Of a stretch of DNA of 64,000 bases, positions 48,060-59,665 are shown in pieces. The position numbers were made by a program, and so were the translations under genes. This DNA comes from Tetracentron sinense. Taxonomy: Eukaryota > Streptophyta > Magnoliopsida > Trochodendrales > Trochodendraceae. The stretch lies in contig JABCRI010001343.1 in the NCBI GenBank assembly GCA_015143295.1, positions 806,001 through 870,000 of the forward strand. The letters are read 5' to 3'. The notes under the pieces are model-generated. The model saw nothing but the letters and a program-made list of their open reading frames with translations. It made no database searches and was not told the origin of the DNA. The number at the start of each line of letters is the position of its first letter. The first letter of the stretch is position 1.

Positions 48060-48304
48060 GGTGTATTTGGTTTGATTTTTTCCTGATTTAGTAGTAGAAA
48101 AGTGATTAAAATATCTAGTTTTCAATAAACCTGTTCGGATAACAAGTCCTTTAATCAATTTAATAAAATCACTACTGTTTTAACTAGTACCATTAAACGG
48201 CTGAGACATGTTTATGATTAGTCAATTATTTTCTCAATGGTTGTATATCCAATGAATATGTTATAAAAGTATACGGCCAAAATAATCAAAAGCCAAACAC
48301 ACCG
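48060..48304. mobile_element. Tourist-like MITE, 245 bp
   Basis: The ends are GGTGTATTTGGTTTGATTTT and, from the other strand, CGGTGTGTTTGGCTTTTGATT, flanked by TAA (48057-48059 and 48305-48307). The GGTGTTTGG-type end with a 3-base TAA duplication is characteristic of PIF/Harbinger MITEs. It lies downstream of the CIP7-related gene. Confidence 0.7.
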
Positions 48305-48307
48305 TAA

Positions 48308-49550
48308 TAATGATTTGAAGACCTAACATTCATATAATAGTACGTGTTCACTATATCAGTAAGGATGATTCTTTATTAGCCTGAAATGGATGGACCCCAA
48401 TGTGCACTTGGGAATAGTGCTAATATGCTGTGGGTTTTGCATTGAAGTTTGTGTGTGGATCCACAGACTAAAATTTGTTTATCATACCATGAATATGAAC
48501 GAAATATAAGGCGGTGACGCTAGACTGCAGCCAGCTTTGTGTTGCTGTGAATTGGAGAAATAGTTTAGTTGCTTAAACATGTTAAGGTCGCTTCAGAAAT
48601 GTTGTTAGATCAATGAAAGGGTATTTCTTTCATCAACAGAGACAAATCTTTCTATCAACTTCTCAATGCTATTGATATCCGATCTCTCTGACTCTTTGGT
48701 TAAACAGTCGGTGACCGAAATTCTCAATAATTTGGAATTTGGTCTCTTACCAAAGAAACCCAAAACCAAAGGGATGCATCCAGAAGACAATAAAGTGATT
48801 TTATTTCTTGGTAAACCGAATATTAATAATAAGTGATTGACTACTTGAATTTTAGGTCAATACGTACTATAAAAAAAAAAAAGAAAAAAAAAAGAGAAGG
48901 AAGATGTAGCAATGAGAAACTGAAAGAGTCAAAACCAGGCATTGGATTTGCATAATGGATAACTGATGGTCGACTCATATAGAGGCATAGGCAAATGATG
49001 AATTAACCAAGAAACTGTTGGATAAATGGGTAATTTTTTTTGAACAAATGACCCTTTTAAAAATAGTTTTATTAACTAAATGTCACTGAGAATTGCTCGG
49101 CTGAGAGGCGTTACGGTGATTTTTTTTAAAAAAAAAATAGTCGGAGCCTCTTACGGGCAAGGACAGGGTGCTAACTCCCCCTTTAGTAGTCAAGGGCAAA
49201 CTCCAGTGCGCTCCCCCTTGACTAGTATGGGGCCCCCATTCATGAACTATCTGCTTCGAAAAGATTCAATCAGCTCGAGTTCTCTTCGATCAATCTGTAC
49301 GGGTTTACACTACTGGGTGGATGATGTGGTACTAAACATCTTTTAGGATGCTGAGTAATTTAACCAACCAAAATCACCCTAAGACATGTCTTGTTAAATT
49401 ATCTTATGCCATCGGGTCAATTTTTTACATGTTTAGCAAGTAGCAACAAAGATAGATCTGACCCAATTGACGTCGGAAAATAGTCACCTCCTCGGTGACG
49501 CGAGGAGGGGCGTCTCGGCTCCATTTTCTTGCCATGTGTCCCCTTGCTAA
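48308..49550. other. intergenic, nothing recognised
   Basis: AT-rich, with A-runs near 48870-48895. Short open frames here do not resemble known proteins. The sequence 'cgaggagggg' near 49500 and 'tcctcggactgacgagaggac' near 49710 hints at a decayed inverted-repeat element. Confidence 0.4.
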
Positions 49551-49555
49551 CTCCA

Positions 49556-49690
49556 TTTAACTGTGGTTAAGATTCATCCACCCTTAAGGTTCACCCATCT
49601 ACCCTTAGTTTTTAGAAGAAAAAAAAATTAACTAAAAGGTTAAAATAGCTAACCCAAGTTAAAGGGAGTTGAAGGGTTAGCTATGTGAGA
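49556..49690. mobile_element. foldback MITE of the TTAACT-GGTTAAGATTCA family
   Basis: It contains 'ttaactgtggttaagattca', 'cccttaaggttcacccatct' and 'tagtttttagaag', then the partial inverse ('gctaacccaagttaaaggg'). It is the same family as 31726-34856, 52740-52985 and the right-end array. The ends are approximate. Confidence 0.6.
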
Positions 49691-52685
49691 GCGAGGAGGA
49701 ATAGTCCCCTCCTCGGACTGACGAGAGGACTATTGCTCATTGACGTCTAATTCAGTAAGTCAGGTTCATTTCTGTTTGGTTACAATATTTAGTTTAATCC
49801 AGATTAATGTTAACCATAGTTATTTTTTACAGGGTTAATTTTAGTCCTTAGCTTGATTGGTTACACGCATTAAATTAGTCATTATCGTCTTAATCCAGAA
49901 TATCATACATGTGGGCTATTTGGATATAGTCTTACACGTCAGAAATTTGTGTATACCCCACCAAGGTACTCACCAACAATCTGTGCATCAACTGTACCTT
50001 GGCGAGTATACACAAACTGTATGCAAAAGAAGGCTTCCTATCCCTCGTGAACCAGATTTGCCTCACGCTAATATTCATTTACCAGTGATCTAGTAGAAAT
50101 GCACTTTTTAATTTTTTTTCAAAAATAAATATACAAGACATTTATTCATAAAGTATCTCTTACATGCACAGGGGCGTGTCAGAGATTTTTCCTTGGGAGG
50201 TCGAACTACATGTATTTTTAAAAATGAATGGGGATGGGTTTTGGGGCGTAGCCCCCGAGATCTTTTTTTTTGAGTCGAGGTTATAAATGTCTGCTATACA
50301 CAATAAAATCAAGGATCTTTTTTTTTTTTTTTGTGAAAATCATTTACCTACTGCTCGTGTAAGTGGTTAGGCCCTCCCCTTTAGGAGAGCCAATATATTC
50401 GTTACAAAAACATCAGTTGCAGAGTAAAAAGTAGTCTAACATCATTACCAAATTTTACATCACAAAACATTAGAAATTAGAATATAACTTGCAATAACCC
50501 CGTGCGATGCACGGGTGTAAAAAAAACATGTAAATTCTATCTAAAGTATTATAAAAAAAATAAGTATAAGTAGCCATCTAGTTTATATTTTAATTCATAA
50601 TGAAAAACATAATGACTTAATAGTTAAATTAAGAAACAAATGAAAGTGTTGGCATTCCAAATACCTAGAAACTACTTTAAATTTTAAGAGAGATAATTCG
50701 TAACAGGTATAAATCTTTTCATTGAAAATTCTACGTTGATGAAAATATAAGATAAGAGCTATTGTGTGGCAGAAAAGGTCGGAATCTAATTAAAGAACCT
50801 CATCTTGAAAACGCTCCTATAACTATCTCAATTAAATAAATAGTAATAAAGGAACAATTTATATTCTTAAATAACATTTTAAAATTTAAAATTTAGTTCT
50901 GTAATTATCTACAATTATAATAAATTAAGTAGGGACTTATTATGGGGTGACCCCGAAGCCAACCCAAACCGATGGATCCAAATTTTTGAACACAATCCAG
51001 AAGGTCAATATATTGCCACTATGTGATCCTCCGGCTGGGGTTAGAGGACTCTAATCTAAGGACCATATACCAAACCTTTGCAATTCGAATGGAACCCATC
51101 AAATCATTTAAATTCTATTGGACGGTCAAAGGAAGTCTATGGTATGGTAATGTAAGAAATCAATTTAATGGGGACAGCTGGAGTAGTGGCCTGTTTTCAT
51201 GCAGGTTAATCAAGTGGTGTAGACATCAACATGGGAGAGAATCGTTTGATACTTTGGGCCTGTTTGAATAGAGCATCATTAAAAGCTACAATCTAAACAT
51301 TGGGTCAAAAAATGAAGGGTGTGGAAATCAAGTCGTACGTCCTGCCACATCCAACTCTACTTTTTTTTAGAGAGGGAGAGCATAGCAAGGAAATGCAAAT
51401 TAAAACTCAAATCTTCTGTGCAACAGAACTTCAAATCCTTCCTCCTCGCAGTTCAACTCCGGGGTTCTCCTTCTAACTAAAAACATTAACAACTATACCA
51501 ACAAAAGAGTGAGAAAATAAAAAAGAGAAAATACAAACTCATATTAAGAATCTATCGCACTTTTCTTCTCTCTCTACGGGGAAAGATAAGAGAGGAGCGA
51601 GAGAGTGGTGACCCAATTACAAATGAAGATTTATTCAATATATAAGGAAACCAATCAGATTCTTTCATGATAAGTAAATTGTCCAAACTATTTCCACCTA
51701 TTCAAACACAACCATATCATAGTCTATCTCTATCATAATAACATCTGATCAATTGTCCTAAACAAATAAATACAGAGCACTTAATCCCACCAAAAACTTA
51801 GAACATGCTCCCTATAAACTATTTCCATCAATCCACATTCTCAAGAACCTCATGCGATATGCACGGAAACCTTAAAAGAAAAAAAAGAGTAAAAGTAATA
51901 ATGGTAGATGACACCAGAAAATCAATTATATTAAGATTAGAAATAGAATAAAACAGAAACAAAGAGAATAGATCTTCAGTTTCTGCAAGACATCACAAAT
52001 GATAGCCCAAAAAAATTATTTTGTCTCAAGACAACTGCTATATGCCTATGTAAAAAAAAAGTATGAAGCATAAGCAAACCGGATAGATCCTAGTTATGCT
52101 TGGCCCATTTGGAAATCAATACCACTCTATTCACAGCCCTTGGTAGTCGCAATTATGATAATCTATCCGGCAAGATCACATACAATGGACAACCCCATCA
52201 AACCACACACATGCATCGCACAGGACAATGTGCATAAAATCTAATGGCATTTAAGTTCCAATCAAGCATATGCTAAAGGGATGCCACTGCCGGCCGACAA
52301 TAGCATCCTCCCAGTTGAATACGAAGTCATGACAAGACCATTGCTATTATAAACGTAACTGATCTTCCTTTCAAATATGATCAGATCCTCCATCCATGAT
52401 AGATATCTCCTTTAAGTAATTGTTGAGCCTTGTTGATAGATTACTACAGGGATGTAAAGAGAGGAAATCAAATGAAATGAGACATGTGGGTGGAAGTAGA
52501 TACACGGGTTTTTAAATAGGCACTAAGGGGTGTATTGTGCATACCGAGAAGGCACGCCAGTTGGATGAAACTTGTGGTAGCACCGTGAAGAGCCTGAGAA
52601 TTGAAGTTTTGGTACCGTATGGGAATGAGGAGAGAGAATAGGAAGATTAAAAGTGAAGATTGAAACGTCAAACGAACATAAGGGA
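49691..52685. other. intergenic; fragments of dispersed repeats
   Basis: No gene was seen. Near 50170-50260, 'caggggcgtgtcagag' and 'ggggcgtagcccccga' look like a worn copy of the CAGGG-GGAGCC element. At 50496-50516 there is a compact palindrome, CCCGTGCGATGCACGGG. The rest (51300-52680) is AT-rich with A-runs and CT tracts. Confidence 0.4.
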
Positions 52686-52689
52686 AGTA

Positions 52690-53037
52690 TTCTTCTCCAG
52701 TTGTAACCGGTTTTGCCAAAACCGGTTACGCCCTTGAGGTGGCCACATGTCTCTTTTGACACCTCTTAACTATGGTTAAGATTCACTCACCCCTAAGGTT
52801 CACCCACCTATTTTTGGTTTTTAGAAAAAAATAATAAATTTTTTTATTAACTGTGGTTAAAATTTACCTACTCCTAGGGTTAATTTTTTAAAAATATTTT
52901 AAAAAAAAACCAAAGATGGGTGGGTGAACCCTAGGGGTAGGTGAATCTTAACCACAGTTAAGGAGTGTAAAAAGGAACATGTGGTGACCACAAGGTTGTA
53001 ACCGGTTTTGCCCAAAACCGGTTACAACTGGAGAAGA
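52690..53037. mobile_element. foldback element with AACCGGTTTTG palindromic ends
   Basis: The left arm begins TTCTTCTCCAGTTGTAACCG and the right arm, read from the other strand, begins 'atcttctccagttgtaaccg'. Each contains two AACCGGTT-type palindromes. The core is a TTAACT-GGTTAAGATTCA foldback. A truncated direct copy of the left arm follows at 53063-53146. It is non-coding. Confidence 0.75.
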
Positions 53038-53146
53038 TCACCAGTCAAGAAGATGGGACGTATTCTTCTCCAGTTGTAACCGGTTTTGCCAAAACCGGTT
53101 ACGCCCTTGAGGTGGCCACATGTCTCTTTTGAAACCTCTTAACTAA

Positions 53147-53990
53147 GGTTTGTTACTTCGAGGGTAACAAACCTCCATTGAGATTAAATCTCTGATTTCA
53201 TTCATTTGTTGTCATTTACAGAATTCTAAACACTTTAAATATAGAAGACTTCTTCTAATAACTAACCACTAACTCATAACTACCTAACCACCTATTAACT
53301 CTAACCCTCTAACTACCCACTAACATTAGTCACATAACATTCTTTTCCCCTTACACAAATCTTATCTTCAAGATTTAGTTTTTTTTTCCTTTTTTTATAT
53401 ACATAAAAATTCCTCAAATAAAAATCAATCATTATTGGGCTTCTTTGTAGGATGATAACATTTCTTCCAATTCATTATCGCTCGGATTCCATTAAGGTTG
53501 CACAATTGGAATATCGTTCCCAATTTTTCCTCTTTGCCGATCATTTGTATGTGCTGGTGATTTATAACCTCTGTGGATTTGGTGACCTCTCATTTAATTT
53601 TACCGGAGCAACCGTGAAGAGTAAACCTCATGCTTGCAAAACTCCACACAATAGGATCTTTCTCGAAACAAAATCCCTTTTCGGAAGGTGCATCTTGTTG
53701 AGAACAATTTGCAAAGCCTTCTTCCTTCTCGTTTCTTTGGCTGTCGGAAAGAATTTCAATTTTTGAATCCATGATCATGACTCTCCGCATTAATTCCATT
53801 GTGATTATAGATTGTAATCAAACCACATTTAAATTTACAACCACTCCCCGCATGGGATTTTCTTTTCTCATATAAATATAAATATTGTGCATGGGATTTC
53901 TTTTCTCATATAAATATAAATATTGATACATGAGTACCATACCTGATCATTCGCCCCCAACCTTTTACTTCTTCCCTTCGAAAATATCAA
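53147..53990. mobile_element. probable LTR-retrotransposon fossil fragment
   Basis: The sequence 'tgttacttcgagggtaacaa' begins abruptly where the truncated MITE arm stops. It contains 'gatttcattcattt', a pyrimidine-rich tract and 'cccttacacaaatcttatcttc', phrases common next to LTRs in plants. No clear open domains remain. A 46-base tandem duplication ('catataaatataaatatt') lies near 53850-53925. The call is tentative. Confidence 0.35.
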
Positions 53991-54129
53991 TCAGTTTTTT
54001 TTTTTTTGGTAAACTCAATCGTACTACAAGGCGATGACTGAAGGCAAAGACAAGGGAATACTCACACCACCCAAGCAAACATACACACACACACACAAAA
54101 TATCAATCAGTTCAACACCTTATCAAAAA

Positions 54130-54307
54130 AGAGTCTGGGGTACTCCCAAATATATTCCTAAATCCTAATCCTTTAATTCAAATAATTAAAGGTTAAGCTT
54201 GGATTTAACTTGGCTTATTTTATCATTTTTTAAAACCACATTAGTTATCCTTTAATTATTTAAAATTAAAGAATTAGGATTTGGGAGTACTCATAGACTG
54301 ACTCCCT
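54130..54307. mobile_element. foldback MITE, about 178 bp
   Basis: The left arm 'agtctggggtactcccaaat...cctaatcctttaatt' is mirrored by 'aattaaagaattaggatttgggagtactcatagactgactccc'. It is a long imperfect hairpin with no coding capacity. The target duplication is unclear. Confidence 0.6.
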
Positions 54308-54694
54308 TGTCAATAACCTTTGATGTATATGTGATTACTGGTTTGCAAACAGAATCCAACTCGATATGGAATCCCTCAACCCCAACCATCCTTATCCAAA
54401 GTTTTGGTGGGTATAGAAGATTAGTAATGGTCCCACTAATAATTAGCGTTTAAAGATCTAATAACAAAAATAGACCATATAAAATATAATATTTTGAAGT
54501 TATATAATACAAGGTTCATAATAATTTTTTCATTTTTCATATTTTCTACTATTATAATGAGAATGATAAAATTATCCTTATACTTATATCCTTTCATCTT
54601 CCATGTTTTCTCACTTCTATCACACATACATATCGTGGTCTTACTAGAATCCCTCCTCAGGACCTCACTCTCCCCCTTCCCACTCTCATGAGCG

Positions 54695-55415
54695 CATAGT
54701 TGTCAATGTGATTAGGCGATTTGAGGTGACAGACCCTGTGGACGATTGAGGCATCGCTTGATGAACTTTTTGCCGCAGGCATCCCCCTAATGTTATATCT
54801 ATGTATGACACATTTCCTTGAATAAAGGACCATGCAATTCATGTAAATTACAAAATCTCTATTATTAAGATTCACTTTGATAGAAATAGAACAATCCTTA
54901 AAGACCGTTCTAAGAACAATATAGAGGGATTTCAAGTGTCAGGGATAAAAAAAGCGAAGTCCACAATGATTGCCTTAAAGGGAAGAAAGAGATTATAAAA
55001 GATAAAAAAATAGAAAGAAACAATAGTCTACAGTAACAACCGAACATGAGAGAGGAAAAAGATGAGAAAGGAAGGAGAGTGTAGGACTGAATAAATAACA
55101 AAAAAATAGTTCAAAGTCAATGTGATGTTGAACATGAGAGACAAGAGGCGGGGGGGGGGAGAGGGAGAGGTCGTACATTGTAATAAATATAATTGGTAAA
55201 ATATATAATTATAAGGTTTGCACTTATTTAAATTATAAAAGACCTCTTTAAATATCGGTTCATGAGAGTTTTGGAAGTCCTAAAAGAAATTTGAGACATT
55301 TAAAACCTTTTTTTATTTGATTGCCTGAGCCCACTTGTATGCTTGGTCGCCTAAGCGACACTTGTAACAACCATGCAAAAGTAGATGATGACCATATGGC
55401 CCACCCACAAACAGA

Positions 55416-55451
<36 letters not shown>

Positions 55452-55761
55452 CCAGTTGTCCACCCATTGAGTGAAATAAGACACGTTAATATGAGGGAGA
55501 CATACTTGACACCATTCCTCTCTTCTTTCTTCTTTTATTTGCAAACCTCTTTTTTGTTGGATATATAAATTTTAACATATTATATGGTAAAAGACATGAA
55601 AAATATATAAAAGAACATATTTTTTTGTTTATCAAACTAGTATAATCGAATAAAATAACTTTAATATCTTTAAACAATAATAATATTACATATATCAGAT
55701 TTATAATAATGACTGCTTAGCAAAGCGCCTGGTCGCCTAGGCGACGCCTTTAACAAATATG
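54695..55761 (-). mobile_element. non-autonomous hAT element, 1067 bp (copy 2)
   Basis: It is homologous over most of its length to 25850-26901, in opposite orientation. Ends are CATAGTTGTCAATGTGATTAGG (left) and CATATTTGTTAAAGGCGTCG (right, other strand). The target duplication is CATGAGCG (54687-54694) and CACGAGCG (55762-55769), with one mismatch. A (GA)n tract at about 55420-55450 distinguishes it from copy 1. It also has the internal terminus-like motif. The mismatch suggests it is older than copy 1. Confidence 0.88.
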
Positions 55762-55769
55762 CACGAGCG

Positions 55770-56670
55770 CATCAATCAATAATTGTTGACTATATATCAA
55801 AAATTAAAACAAACACCATTTGATTTTGACTACACTATATTGAAAGAGAGACCAATAATTTCTCACTATATATCCAAAATTAAAACAAACACCATTCCAT
55901 TCTAACTACACATTAAAAAAACACCATAAAATGACAATCGTCTACGATGAAAGCCCCAGAGCGGTAGAGTGAATAGTGTTGCCGGTTTAGAAGAGGTTTC
56001 TCTGATTCCATTAGTAATTAAAACAAAAAACTTGGGTTTTCCTTTTCCCTAGCTTTGTTGCCAAATGATGGTCAAGTCGTGCATCACAACCAATTTAGAC
56101 TGAGTGGTGGAATTGCAGCTCGGAGTATCTCTCTCAACACGATCAATAGCTTGGTCTGACCGGGCTAATAGCCAGGTCGGCTATTGGGATCTTCTAATCA
56201 TGCTGGTGGTTAGGTCGAGGATGAAGTTTTCTTAGCCATTCCACAAATTAACCAAGGTGGCGTTTGTTAACACTAGTCTAAAAAGAAGTGCTTATTTGAA
56301 AATTATGTTTAGTTGGACTTTAGATTGTTAAGTTGAAGGTTAATTGCATGGCTAAATTTGATAGATTTTTGGGGTAAAAACCTCTATTTTAAAAAGTAGG
56401 TATGGAGCTTTATTGTTTTTTACCGTTACAGACTGCTTTGGCAAATAAGAACTATACTGTTTAAGTAAATTTGATTTTTTTTTTTGGTGGGATTCAAGGT
56501 ATACTTCTCAAATGTTAAATTTTCGTTGGATAACTTAATACTTTGTTAATAAACATGCTTTGGCGTTTTCAATTTCCCAAATCGAAAAGGAATAAACAAA
56601 AGAAGCAAAATCGAACAAGATATCCCTTATAAAACTGAGAACTTACTACAGTAGCAACGAAGTTCATAAC
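55770..56670. other. intergenic, nothing recognised
   Basis: AT-rich sequence. Two short copies of 'atatccaaaattaaaacaaacaccatt'-like sequence (about 55795 and 55870) form a local duplication. No gene was seen. Confidence 0.45.
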
Positions 56671-56679
56671 AGTTTACAC

Positions 56680-57139
56680 CATAGTTCAAAAACCCGAAAA
56701 CTCGACTCGACTCGAAAGTTAGCTGGGTCAAATAACTCGGAAAACTCGAAAAAAACTCGACTCGGTCAAACTCGAAAAATATATGTAATAACTTGAAAAA
56801 CATTGGTTAAAAAACTCAAAGTACGTTGGTTTTATAGCTTCAAGCCTATAAACTAGGTTTAATAGTACTCATAGTAAGTTGTCTTTGTAGACCCAAAAAA
56901 AAATATGATGTAAAAATAGTGTGACGTTCGAGTTTAGGTTTAAAAAGATGATAAAAATACCCGTATGTGACTCGACCTAGTCCCGCAAGTCGAAAAACTC
57001 AGCTTGACTCGACCGAGTCACCTGATTAGCTCAACAAATAGTGCATCTTTCGAGTTTTAAGGCGACTCGACTCGAAATTCAACTGAGTCGAGTAACTCAA
57101 CTGAGTTACTCGAGTGACTCTCCGAGTTTTCAAACTATG
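56680..57139. mobile_element. hAT-type MITE, 460 bp, with GACTCG repeats
   Basis: The ends are CATAGTTCAAAAACCCGAA and, from the other strand, CATAGTTTGAAAACTCGG. A perfect 8-base target duplication, GTTTACAC, lies at 56672-56679 and 57140-57147. Both ends hold many CGACTCGA/GAGTC repeats that pair with each other. It is just downstream (on the minus strand) of the CDKB fragment. Confidence 0.9.
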
Positions 57140-57320
57140 GTTTACACAACATTATATAACAAAAACCACCATAGTAAATTTGTAGAAGATATTTGACAAA
57201 ATTCATATCACCAAGATGATGAAACACAGCACAATACCAAGAATTGCAGACCCACATTGAAAGAACAAGTGAGATGTTAATTTTAACAATCTAAAATTAT
57301 TAATCTAGGCAAGAAAAGTC

Positions 57321-57424
57321 TTAGAATTGAGACTTGTCAAGACTGTCAAAGTAGGGGTGATCAAGTGCTGCTTTTGCCGATATTTTGTTTACCGGATCAT
57401 ATTGAAGCATCTTCTGCATGATGC
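57321..57424 (-). pseudogene. C-terminal fragment of a B-type cyclin-dependent kinase (CDKB1-like)
   Basis: The minus strand from 57422 reads [20 protein letters not shown] then [13 protein letters not shown] and a TAA stop (57321-57323). This is the exact style of the plant CDKB1 C-terminus, which ends [12 protein letters not shown]. The family normally has DLL before the '.KML' motif, so the first two residues here are unusual. A sequence usable as a splice acceptor (cacacag) precedes it. However, the next bases are LTR-like, so the exon may have been cut by that insertion. No other CDKB exon was found up to 64000. It is either the last exon of a gene with a very long intron running off the window, or a truncated copy. 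CDKB kinases act at G2/M in plants. Confidence 0.65.
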
Positions 57425-58541
57425 CTGTGTGATAACCGACCCGGGTCGATCTTCTCCCCACATTAATGTTTTCACACTAATGAGAAGCCGAGATCTTTAG
57501 AGTCCCCATCAATCAAAAATCTGGGTGTGATTGGTCACCCACAATGAAAACTCTCGATTCAACAACCGAGATTGGGTCCGAGGATTCTCTTATGAGTTGG
57601 GGAAGGTGTTAGGCACCCTTCCTCATCCATCGAACGACGGTTACCTTTTAATATTTCTCAATTAAACCAATCTAAACAATTATTTCCTATATTTTTTTAT
57701 TTATCTTTTTGTTATTATTTCGAGATTGGAAATTCACCAATTCTTGACCGAGTTAGGGTGATTTTTTCTCTACTTGCTTTTTTTATTTATTTTTAATTTC
57801 GAGATTGGAAACTCACCATTCCTCGACCGAGTTAGGGTGATTTTCTCTCTACTTGAACGAAAAATCCATTTTTCTTAAATCGACAAACGGTCACGCTCTC
57901 TCCTTGACCGAGTAGAGAGGGGCCCCACCTACGTTTGATGGAAAAGAGGAGAAAACTAATAACAAAAGAAAAGATTGAAATCGAAGAACTTGTATTACAA
58001 CCCTTTCCTTCACCCGGATTTTCTCTTCCTTATGACCGTTTAGAGGGAAATCATTGAACTGCTAAGAGAAAGTGAAGGAAGAATAGTCTTAGATGGGTAG
58101 AAGTAGAATGTGATTTGAAATGTTGCATACATTTTCCCTTGATAAGGTACTCCAGGTGTTGAAAAGAAAAACCTTCGACGAGATCCAAACTCCCTAAACT
58201 TTTCCTCCAAAGTTGGTGAAGATAACTCCTAGGTCGACAAAACCTTTGAAGAAGGAGTGGGAAGCAAGGTCTTTAATGGCTTCGTGGCTGCAATTTCTGG
58301 GTTCTCGAGAGTTAGGGATTCTCCAGGTTAAGCCTTTTCGAAGCTTTTCCAAGATTTTTCAAGCTGGATCTAAGATTTTTCAAGGTTTTCCAAGATGAGA
58401 AATGGGTGGGGGTGAGTCTCCTTTTATAGGGTGAAGATTAGGGTTTTCACCCTTTCTGGCCGATGTGGGACTAAAATAATCCAAAAAAGTGAGTTGGCAT
58501 GCAAACCGAAGTTCAGAATTAGGTTTTTTCAAATCGCGCCT

Positions 58542-58733
58542 TTTAAAAAGCCACGGTATCAAAATTTCACTAAAAAAAGGATTCAACTATTTCAAAAGCC
58601 GCGGGATCAAAATTTCATCAAAAATAGGATCGAGCTATTTCAAAAGCTGCGGGATCAAAATTTCACTAAAAATAGGACTGAGTTGTTTCAAAAGCCACGG
58701 GATCAAAATTTCACTAAAAATAAGATTGCGCCC
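58542..58733. repeat. 48-bp tandem repeat, four units
   Basis: Units start at 58542, 58590, 58638 and 58686, each with 'caaaagcc-cgggatcaaaa' and 'tttcactaaaaatagga'. The unit is a multiple of three, so open frames (for example KSRGIKISLK) persist by chance. These are not treated as a gene. Confidence 0.9.
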
Positions 58734-59573
58734 TTTTAAAAGGCGTTGGGCCTTTTCTAAATCAAAACAGGCCATTTTCCTTGGGCTTTGACTGGTTTAG
58801 GTTGGATTGGGCTTAGCTTCGACCTTGGATATAGTGGAGTCCGGATCTCTTATTTGATTATTTTCAACACTCGGAGCCAATGGGCCTTTTGGGCCCATTA
58901 AATCATAGATCATGCAAAATAGGGAGTCTACAGATGCTCCTCTTTGCCGGATTTGCTTGCAAAGAACGGCAAAGAAAAATAGACATAAGTCTATTTTGCA
59001 TGTGAAAATTATTTGTACACTCCTTGAAATTAGTTTAAATATTAAAAAAAATTCATTTTATCAAAACAATTTGAAATCTTGGTAAAAAAGAGTGGAAAGA
59101 AACGGAGATCGGTCCGGCATGTGGGCCTTTCATGGAATCCTCGATCCCCCTAACAGGCTCAATCCGACCCTGCGCAAAGTAGAATGGTATGAAAAAGAGA
59201 TTTTCAAATAATTTTTTCAAAATTTCTTCTTTAAATTCTTAACTTAACTTCGAGGTGCACAAATCATTTTATCAAATCAAAATGAGGAATCTAACGGTTG
59301 TGGTTATGGGACAAACCACACCATTGATTGGTTTGCCTATTAAATTTGAGAAAACAAATTTAAAATTTATTGTATAGCGTGACCCTCAACCAGACGGTCA
59401 TTAATTGGTCGTAGGTGAGAGAGTCGATCACGCAGAGCAAGCGGACGACGTAGATGCGCATCTCAATGAGCGAAGGGACACGCCTTCCTCGTCCATCTCC
59501 CACTCGGCTTTTCTTGATTTGAGGGCCACCACTCCTCTTGCCTTAAATACCTTCCCCTACGTCCGTTCTCCAT

Positions 59574-59609
59574 TCTCCATTCTCCATTCTCCATTCTCCA
59601 TTCTCCATC
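59574..59609. repeat. TTCTCCA heptamer array
   Basis: About five to six tandem copies of TTCTCCA. It is a simple repeat of no known function. Confidence 0.85.
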
Positions 59610-59665
59610 CATTCTTAATAGATAAAATTTGGTACCCCTGATACAAAATTTGGTACCCCTGATAC

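Larger units (their letters stand above)
57426..59665. mobile_element. Gypsy-type (Tat/Ogre-like) LTR fossil
   Basis: It starts 'tgtgtgataacc' directly against the CDKB fragment. It contains 'ggggaaggtgttaggcaccc' (about 57600) and 'gtctacagatgctcctcttt' (about 58925), phrases I associate with Tat/Ogre LTRs. It also holds a 48-base tandem array (58542-58733). No element proteins are visible. Neither a partner LTR nor a convincing target duplication was found, so the right end is approximate. It is broken and of unclear age. Confidence 0.5.

Noticed and set aside
50496-50516. Helitron 3' end
   Set aside because: The hairpin is present, but no CTRR terminus or matching 5' TC end was found, so no element is called.
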